Shown: in pieces, positions 49,869-54,940 of the stretch
Layout: every line of letters starts with the position of its first letter
How positions within the stretch are numbered: position 1 is the first letter of the stretch
Assembly (NCBI GenBank): GCA_965661165.1
Contig: CBFICL010000002.1
Coordinates: forward strand, 1-54,940
DNA from: Hepatobacter sp965661165
Lineage (GTDB): Bacteria > Pseudomonadota > Alphaproteobacteria > Holosporales > Hepatobacteraceae
Direction of reading: 5' to 3'
Length of the DNA stretch: 54,940 nt
Translations under genes and position numbers: made by a program
Notes under the pieces: generated by a model
The model's database searches: none
What the model was told of the DNA's origin: nothing
The model's input: the letters and a program-made list of their open reading frames with translations, nothing else

Positions 49869-50119
49869 TTTTCTACACTTTCATTGAATAAGACGATGCA
49901 CCATTCTCTCAGAAAAAAAGGGCCTTTAAAAGGGCGAAAACAGGAAAATCAATCACGGGTTTTTACACGCACAAGGCAGAGAGGATCACACGCGGGAGAG
50001 AAAAGGATAGAGAGGCAAGGCGTGTTTCTATAAAAGCGTAGGCTATTTTTTTGCCCCTTGCCTTAAAGAAAAGAGACCGCATCATTTCTTAAGCACGTGG
50101 AGAGTTTTGGCAGCATGGG

Positions 50120-50347
50120 TCACGTGAAAGCGTGATGAGTGTCAGGGTCTTTGACAAACGTATGCTTAAGCCTTCTATTATAAACGTAAGGGAGGTTTTG
50201 CATGTCTTGCCTTGTGGAAAGCTCATGGGTAATGGTTTCATGACACAATGCGCGGAGCTGCCGTTCTTGTTCGGTCATCCTTTCAGGTGACGTTTGCCCT
50301 TGCAGTGTTTTGGTTAAAAACCATAAAGCTTGTGATGGCAGAAACAT
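50120..50347 (-). CDS. small hypothetical protein
   Basis: 75 residues, charged and helical ('PERMTEQERQLRALCHETIT'), with no signal or membrane segment. ATG at 50347 has an AAGAG-like site about ten bases away. It lies in the 563 bp space between secB and truA, divergent from truA. No family recognised; codon use looks ordinary but the coding status is not certain. Confidence 0.4.
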   Translation of the reverse strand: MFLPSQALWFLTKTLQGQTSPERMTEQERQLRALCHETITHELSTRQDMQNLPYVYNRRLKHTFVKDPDTHHAFT

Positions 50348-50431
50348 TTTGCGACTCTTAAGAGATTCTTATGGATTGAGCATGCGACAAAAACCTCTAT
50401 AAACCATGTACAGCAAGTTAATTTTTTCTAA

Positions 50432-51229
50432 ATGAGCACATCTTCTTTTTCCGGGGTTCGTTATTTTTTTGTGCTTGAATATGACGGACGTTTTTTTTGT
50501 GGTTGGCAGCGGCAAAAGGGACACAAAAGTGTTCAAGAAACTTTTGAAAAGGCTCTTGCGCGTGTAACAGGTGAGTCTCAAACGTCCTATGCAGCTGGCA
50601 GAACGGATGCAGGGGTGCATGCTTGTGTGCAGGTGGCGCATGTAACGTTGTCTCATGCCTATGATCATGATCGCCTCAAACGGGGCACCAATTTTTATCT
50701 TAAGGCTTCAGGTGTGGTGGTGAAACGTGTGATTCCGGTGTCTTTAGACATGCATGCTCGTTTTTCGGCTTGTGCGCGCACCTATGTCTACGTTGTGTCT
50801 CACGCCTCTTATCCCCCTGTGCTTAACGATGGGCGTGTATGGTGGGTGCCACGGCCGCTTCCTGCAGAGAAAATAAAAGAGGCGGCACGTTTTCTGGTCG
50901 GGTCTCATGACTTCTCTGCCTTTAGGGCTGCGCACTGCCAAGCCAAGAGCCCGTTCAAAACCCTTGATCATGTTGCCATCGATGTGCGCAACGACGCCTT
51001 TTTTTTCACCTTTTCTGCGCGTTCTTTTTTGCATAACCAGGTGCGTATGATGGTGGGTACGTTGGTGCGTGTGGGGCAAAAAAATCTGCCGGCTTGCCAT
51101 ATTCAAAAGCTTCTCCAACATCCTGACAAAAGATTGAGCGGCCCCTTAGCGCCAGCGTGTGGTCTGTATCTTACGTCAGTGTCTTACGACAACTTCACAA
51201 TATCTTCCAACTCAAGAATAACTTTTTGA
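50432..51229 (+). CDS. truA: tRNA pseudouridine synthase A
   Basis: 265 residues. 'EYDGRFFCGWQRQKGHKSVQ' start, catalytic D59 in 'AAGRTDAGVHACVQVAH', 'GSHDFSAFRAAHCQAKSP', and the C-terminal 'RSFLHNQVRMMVGTLVRVG'. Modifies U38-40 in tRNA anticodon arms. The 3' end overlaps recJ (convergent, 46 bp). Confidence 0.97.
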   Translation: MSTSSFSGVRYFFVLEYDGRFFCGWQRQKGHKSVQETFEKALARVTGESQTSYAAGRTDAGVHACVQVAHVTLSHAYDHDRLKRGTNFYLKASGVVVKRVIPVSLDMHARFSACARTYVYVVSHASYPPVLNDGRVWWVPRPLPAEKIKEAARFLVGSHDFSAFRAAHCQAKSPFKTLDHVAIDVRNDAFFFTFSARSFLHNQVRMMVGTLVRVGQKNLPACHIQKLLQHPDKRLSGPLAPACGLYLTSVSYDNFTISSNSRITF

Positions 51230-52962
51230 CGCCATGTGTCTAAGGTGGGTGACGCCAAGATATGAAAAGGTGTGGTGGGCTTCTCTTTAAAAAAGGGCCA
51301 AAAAGATGATTTTTGGGCGTTAAAAATAAGAGAGGTGGCTCGGGCGTTATCTTGTTGGGCAAATTCATATTGTTGATGATGTGTGCCAAATGTTTTTTGG
51401 TAGATAAGGCGCACATGTTCAAAAAGAAAGACGGGTTTAGGGTTATCGGCCCCAAACGGTTCGAGGCGTTTTAGATCCTCCCATAAATCGAGCGTGAGGC
51501 TGTTGAATGTGAGCACACTGTGAAACGTTTTTATTGTGTGAGGTGGTGGGGGTGTTTGTTGAGCGTGTTCAAGGCAAAACGCCTGAAAGGAAGCCAGCTG
51601 GTCGGCGGTGAGGCTGATGCCTCCTGCCATTTTGTGTCCACCGCCTTGCTCAATAAGGTTTTGAGAGGCGGCTTGTTGAATAAGATGGCCTAGATCACAG
51701 TGTGGGAGCGACCGTCCTGAGCCTTTGCCGCCTCCTTGCGTGTTAAAGGTGATCACAAACACAGGTTTTTGATAGGCGTCCTTAAGCCGGCTCGCCACAA
51801 TGCCAATCACGCCCTCATGCCATGTATGACTGTGTACCACGATGATCGGATGGTGGCGCTGTGGTTTGGCTTGCTCGAGGGCTTCTTGCGTGACAGCCTG
51901 TTCCACCGACTTGCGGGTCATATTGAGCGTTGAGAGTTGCTCGGCAAGCGTCTGAGCTTCTTCAGGGCTTTCTGTGCTTAACAAGCGGCTGGCAAGGTCA
52001 GATTGTGCCATGCGACTGCCTGCATTAAGTCTAGGTCCTAAGACAAATCCCAGGTGATGAGATGTGATATGTGCCAGATTCGCCTGTTTGATGAGTGTGG
52101 ACAAGCCTTGAGAAGCACACTGGTTCATGATGTGTAGACCTTTGTGAACCAAAAGGCGATTCACGCCTTGCAAGGGGACCACGTCGCAGACGGTGCCTAA
52201 CGCCACCAAATCTAACATAAGGCGCAGATCGGGCATCGTGTGGTGTGTGTAAAACCCCTTGTCTTTGAGGGCGTTTCGCAACGCAATCAGGCAAAAAAAA
52301 CTGACCCCCACCGCCGCTAGGATCGCCATGTTTTGCCCTTTTTCTGACGTATCTTTTCTTTTGGGATTAACCACCGCACAAGCAGGGGGTAAGAGCGCAT
52401 CAGGCACATGATGGTCAACAATCACCACATCCACTCCTTTTTTCTGCGCTGCGTCAAGAGCTTTGAAAGCTGCGGTGCCACAATCAAGGGTGATGATCAG
52501 CGTGACGCCCTCTTTTGCAAGGGTATGAATGCCTTGAGCGTTAGGCCCATAACCTTCGCGAAAGCGGTCGGGAATATAGACGCGCACAGGTATGTTGCAG
52601 GCTTTAAGAAAACGCATCCAAATGGATACACTGGTGGCGCCATCAACATCATAATCTCCCCATAAAGCGATTTTTTCTTTTTTTAAGATAGCCTCACAGA
52701 TGCGGTGCGTGGCCTTGTCAATATCAGGCAGATCGTAAGGTGAGGGGAGGTTGTGCTGGAGAGAGGGATTTAAAAATGTCTTACCTCCCTCAAGGGTGTG
52801 GGCATGGCGACTCACAAGGCTAGATAAAAAGGGCGTAATTCCCGTGTGTTGGCACAATTGCTGCACAAAAGAGCCCGGTGGATCATAGGCCTCCCACACA
52901 ATTTTTTTGAGAGATTGCTGGCCGGCGGCATCTTGCGACTGAGGAAGGGCAGAAGACATCAT
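51184..52962 (-). CDS. recJ: single-stranded-DNA exonuclease RecJ
   Basis: 592 residues from the ATG at 52962; the frame opens at 53022 but those 20 residues are not family-like. 'LWGDYDVDGATSVSIWMRF' (motif I), 'VIVDHHVPD' (DHH), 'ILAAVGVSFFCLIAL', and DHHA1-domain 'GGGKGSGRSLPHCDL' and 'GGHKMAGGISL' are present. 5'-3' exonuclease in recombination and mismatch repair. Start region faces the low-complexity protein gene. Confidence 0.95.
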   Translation of the reverse strand: MMSSALPQSQDAAGQQSLKKIVWEAYDPPGSFVQQLCQHTGITPFLSSLVSRHAHTLEGGKTFLNPSLQHNLPSPYDLPDIDKATHRICEAILKKEKIALWGDYDVDGATSVSIWMRFLKACNIPVRVYIPDRFREGYGPNAQGIHTLAKEGVTLIITLDCGTAAFKALDAAQKKGVDVVIVDHHVPDALLPPACAVVNPKRKDTSEKGQNMAILAAVGVSFFCLIALRNALKDKGFYTHHTMPDLRLMLDLVALGTVCDVVPLQGVNRLLVHKGLHIMNQCASQGLSTLIKQANLAHITSHHLGFVLGPRLNAGSRMAQSDLASRLLSTESPEEAQTLAEQLSTLNMTRKSVEQAVTQEALEQAKPQRHHPIIVVHSHTWHEGVIGIVASRLKDAYQKPVFVITFNTQGGGKGSGRSLPHCDLGHLIQQAASQNLIEQGGGHKMAGGISLTADQLASFQAFCLEHAQQTPPPPHTIKTFHSVLTFNSLTLDLWEDLKRLEPFGADNPKPVFLFEHVRLIYQKTFGTHHQQYEFAQQDNARATSLIFNAQKSSFWPFFKEKPTTPFHILASPTLDTWRQKVILELEDIVKLS

Positions 52963-52996
52963 GAAGCCTCTCTCCTTAAGGAGTTTTGGATCAACA

Positions 52997-54544
52997 ATGC
53001 GCTGTATAATCCATTTCGTCACTCTTTTTTTTGTGATCAGCGCTTTTTCATTATCTTGTCTTCAGGGTATTGAAGATCCTGCGTCTCAAGATTCAGGAGG
53101 TAACAACAGCGGCGGCGGCAACAACAACAGCGGCGGCAACAACAACAGCGGCGGCAACAACAACAGCGGCGGTAACAACAACAGCGGCGGCGGTAACAAC
53201 AACAGCGGCGGTCTTATGGACCGCACGGTTGAATCAGGCAGTGCTTCGCAATCTGGGCAAGATCAGGGACAGCAACAAAACGACAACAATCAAAACCAAG
53301 CGCAAAACAACAACCAACCTTCTGCCAGCGATACGGCCTGTCAATCGAAGTGCAATCCCAATTTATGTGCGCAGCAACAGCGTGCTGTCACAGACTGTGA
53401 AAGTTCGTGCCGACAAGATTATCCTCAGTATGCTAACGATTGTAGTAATGCTTTTAATAATCAAAACCAATCTGGCGGGGTCTTTGGTGACTATGGTGAC
53501 GATGGGGGGGGCGGTTTTTTGGGTGACGGTGATGCCATTGGGGGCGTCGCCGGTGCTGTTGGCGGTATCATCATCGCCGATAAACAAGCAGATGCAGAAG
53601 TGAAAAAGGCGCAGACAGAAGCCGCGTCTCAACAGGCGCAAAAAGAGATGGAAACAGAAGCCGCGATGCAGCAAGCAGAATTAGAAGCGCAGTCTGCTGT
53701 GGCCCAAGCTGATATTGCCGCAGATGCCGCCACCGATGCGGCCCTTGTGACCGGGGGGTTGGAGATTGGGAAAACGTTGGTGGATAAGGACAAAGGTGAT
53801 GACGGAGATAAGGGCAAGGATAAAGATGATGATGCGGGTGACAAAGCTAAAAGTGACGGTGATGACGATGCGAAAAGTGATGATGATAAAGGTTCAGATG
53901 GTGATGATGCAAAAGATGATGATGATGCAGATTCAGATGACGATGACTCAAAAAAAGATGGCGATGATAAAAAGAGCAGCGGTGGGGATGCAGACAAAGA
54001 TAAAAAAGAGCGGGAGGATGATGCTGACGCTCGTGGGGCCATCATGGGAGGTGCGTTAGGAGACGATGCTTTGGGCGCATCTGGTCAAGGCAAAGATGGC
54101 ATGAAAGGCGGCAAGGGCGGCAGCGCTGACGGCACAGGAAAGGCGGGCAGCGGTGGCAAGGGTGGGGGGTCGAAAGACGGCGTGGTTTTTAATATGCTGA
54201 TTATCCAGAAAAAAAATGGAGAGAAACCCCAAATCGTCCCTCTGTCACCCGAATCCGTGTCATCTATTTGCTTTATGAATATTCCGTCTAAAAAAGATAA
54301 AGACCAAGAAAAATCCGAAGATCGCGGCCCGTCAGAGGATTTGCGTGCAAACTCGCTGGAGATGCGGCGCATTAAGGCTTCAGAGCGCCTTGAGCGTGAC
54401 CTTGATAGCATTGGCGGACGGGTGGAAGAGATTGACATTTCTATTCAATCCTTGCGTGAGGATGTGCGCCGTTTGGCGTTAACGCCGGTGCCAAAAACCG
54501 AACAGGACGATCAACAAAAGGACAGATCGGACAAAGAGGATTAA
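52997..54544 (+). CDS. large exported low-complexity protein with twin CX3C block
   Basis: 515 residues from the ATG at 52997 (frame opens at 52961 inside recJ start). An N-terminal hydrophobic signal ('FVTLFFVISAFSLSC') is followed by seven Gly-Gly-Asn-Asn-(Asn)-Ser units, a Gln/Asn-rich stretch, a compact Cys block (C115, C119, C124, C134, C138, C149), a Gly-rich segment with a short hydrophobic helix, an Ala/Gln/Glu coiled coil, a very acidic Asp/Lys region of about 80 residues, a Gly/Lys stretch, and a C-terminal charged helix. No family is recognised. The composition suggests an exported, largely disordered protein. Confidence 0.75.
   Translation: MRCIIHFVTLFFVISAFSLSCLQGIEDPASQDSGGNNSGGGNNNSGGNNNSGGNNNSGGNNNSGGGNNNSGGLMDRTVESGSASQSGQDQGQQQNDNNQNQAQNNNQPSASDTACQSKCNPNLCAQQQRAVTDCESSCRQDYPQYANDCSNAFNNQNQSGGVFGDYGDDGGGGFLGDGDAIGGVAGAVGGIIIADKQADAEVKKAQTEAASQQAQKEMETEAAMQQAELEAQSAVAQADIAADAATDAALVTGGLEIGKTLVDKDKGDDGDKGKDKDDDAGDKAKSDGDDDAKSDDDKGSDGDDAKDDDDADSDDDDSKKDGDDKKSSGGDADKDKKEREDDADARGAIMGGALGDDALGASGQGKDGMKGGKGGSADGTGKAGSGGKGGGSKDGVVFNMLIIQKKNGEKPQIVPLSPESVSSICFMNIPSKKDKDQEKSEDRGPSEDLRANSLEMRRIKASERLERDLDSIGGRVEEIDISIQSLREDVRRLALTPVPKTEQDDQQKDRSDKED
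53097..53212 (+). repeat. 18 bp tandem repeat array coding GGNNNS
   Basis: Units based on GGCGGCAACAACAACAGC, with 15-, 18- and 21-base variants, encode the glycine/asparagine array. Copies are near-identical at the DNA level, so the number can change by slippage. Confidence 0.9.
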
Positions 54545-54599
54545 AGAGTCGCGTGATAAGGTTGCACCTTGCGTGTGTTTTTGGCAGTCTTAAGAGAAT

Positions 54600-54674
54600 G
54601 CCGTTGTAGCTCAGTGGTAGAGCGCACCCTTGGTAAGGGTGAGGTCGAGAGTCCGATTCTCTCCAGCGGCACCA
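54600..54674 (+). tRNA. tRNA-Thr (GGT)
   Basis: Acceptor GCCGTTG / CAGCGGC, anticodon stem CACCC/GGGTG, loop TTGGTAA with anticodon GGT at 54632-54634, T-arm with GAGAGTCCGATTCTCTC, encoded CCA. 55 bases after the low-complexity protein gene. Confidence 0.97.
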
Positions 54675-54783
54675 TGTAAAACCGTCTCAAGGATACGTGG
54701 TCATCGCATCAGTCACAGCGTGTGCTTGTGCTGGTGGGTGTTTTCTTGATCCAGGTGCACAGAAACGAGGCACCAGATGTTTT

Positions 54784-54940
54784 TTAGATACGGTTGGCCA
54801 GAATCTCGTCTTTAAGGCGCGCCATCCAAGACACCATAAAGGCCACGTTATGTTGGGTAAGCGCGATGGGCCCGAACATTTCCCCCGCCTTAAAGAGATG
54901 ATGAAGGTAGGCTCTTGAATAGTGCTTGCATGTGGGACAC
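54784..54940 (-). CDS. tgt: queuine tRNA-ribosyltransferase, C-terminal part
   Basis: Read from the window edge on the minus strand: 'CPTCKHYSRAYLHHLFKAGE' then 'MFGPIALTQHNVAF' to a TAA at 54784-54786. This is the zinc-binding C-terminal end of Tgt (CxCxxC...H) and matches the family's 'YLHHLFKxxExLG' block. Exchanges guanine-34 for queuine or preQ1 in Asp/Asn/His/Tyr tRNAs. The rest of the gene lies beyond the window; its 5' side is missing, so only the last 51 codons are visible. Confidence 0.88.
   Translation of the reverse strand, partial: CPTCKHYSRAYLHHLFKAGEMFGPIALTQHNVAFMVSWMARLKDEILANRI

Noticed and set aside
53070..53603. Thr/Ala-rich ORF in another frame of the GGNNNS repeat
   Set aside because: It is the shifted reading of the codon repeat; the frame with a signal peptide and full-length continuity is the real gene.
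54754..54785. Possible terminator GGTGC/GCACC with T-run after tRNA-Thr
   Set aside because: The stem is only five pairs with an 11-base loop and overlaps the convergent tgt end; too weak to call.
54697..54918. 73-residue plus-strand ORF near the window end
   Set aside because: It is the antisense shadow of the tgt 3' end, which matches a known family on the minus strand.

Overview
The window reads as about 55 kb of an alphaproteobacterial chromosome, most likely from a host-associated (intracellular) lineage such as Holosporales; the order-level placement is inference. The evidence is an ATP synthase Fo operon with split b and b' subunits, a split-type transhydrogenase (pntAB/pntB), RapZ with an arginine in its P-loop, and above all a transporter closely resembling the Rickettsia S-adenosylmethionine importer. 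Genes are densely packed, mostly in short strand-alternating clusters with many 1-50 bp overlaps. Three tRNA genes are present: Glu-TTC, Pro-GGG and Thr-GGT.

Layout. 1-1.4 kb: two bitopic proteins resembling PilN and PilO of a type IV pilus/type II secretion platform, plus a 31-residue membrane peptide. 1.4-17.2 kb: housekeeping genes (ppiD-like, folD, comF, murG, rapZ, thiolase, uppP, GST, yraN, BON lipoprotein, rnhA, rluC-type, trkH, lipA, atpF-F'-E-B), with a signal-peptide protein carrying a PD-(D/E)XK-like core next to murG. 17.6-21.5 kb: an accessory island of secreted or surface proteins, namely two paralogous repeat proteins flanking an outer-membrane beta-barrel and two small exported proteins. 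21.5-22.7 kb: yggT and an Hsp20 gene with a possible RNA-thermometer leader. 22.7-32.2 kb: a compact HK97-type head-tail gene set on the minus strand ending in a holin of the gene-transfer-agent 3TM type, interrupted by a plus-strand SAM transporter gene. 32.4-35.6 kb: mlaA-mlaC and pntAB-pntB. 35.7-37.9 kb: an MshL/PilQ-like secretin and a divergent short prepilin-peptidase-like protein. 38-43.1 kb: esterase, mdh, an 0.87 kb gap with no convincing gene, secA. 43.2-49.9 kb: rpe-ftsX-ftsE, tolB, pal, an S24-like regulator, ruvC, secB. 50.1-54.9 kb: truA, recJ, a large low-complexity exported protein, tRNA-Thr and the 3' end of tgt.

How it works together. The housekeeping genes cover envelope biogenesis (murG, uppP, mlaA/C, tolB/pal, ftsEX, secA/secB, ppiD), energy metabolism (Fo, transhydrogenase, mdh) and RNA modification or turnover. 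The pieces that set this genome apart are (i) the head-tail cluster without integrase, terminase or tape-measure gene in view, wrapped around a SAM importer; (ii) the paired repeat proteins around a beta-barrel; (iii) the exported Gly/Asn-Asp/Lys protein with a twin CX3C block; and (iv) the exported nuclease-like protein. Items i-iv are the candidates for undescribed biology. All family calls were made by reading the protein sequences; no database search was run.
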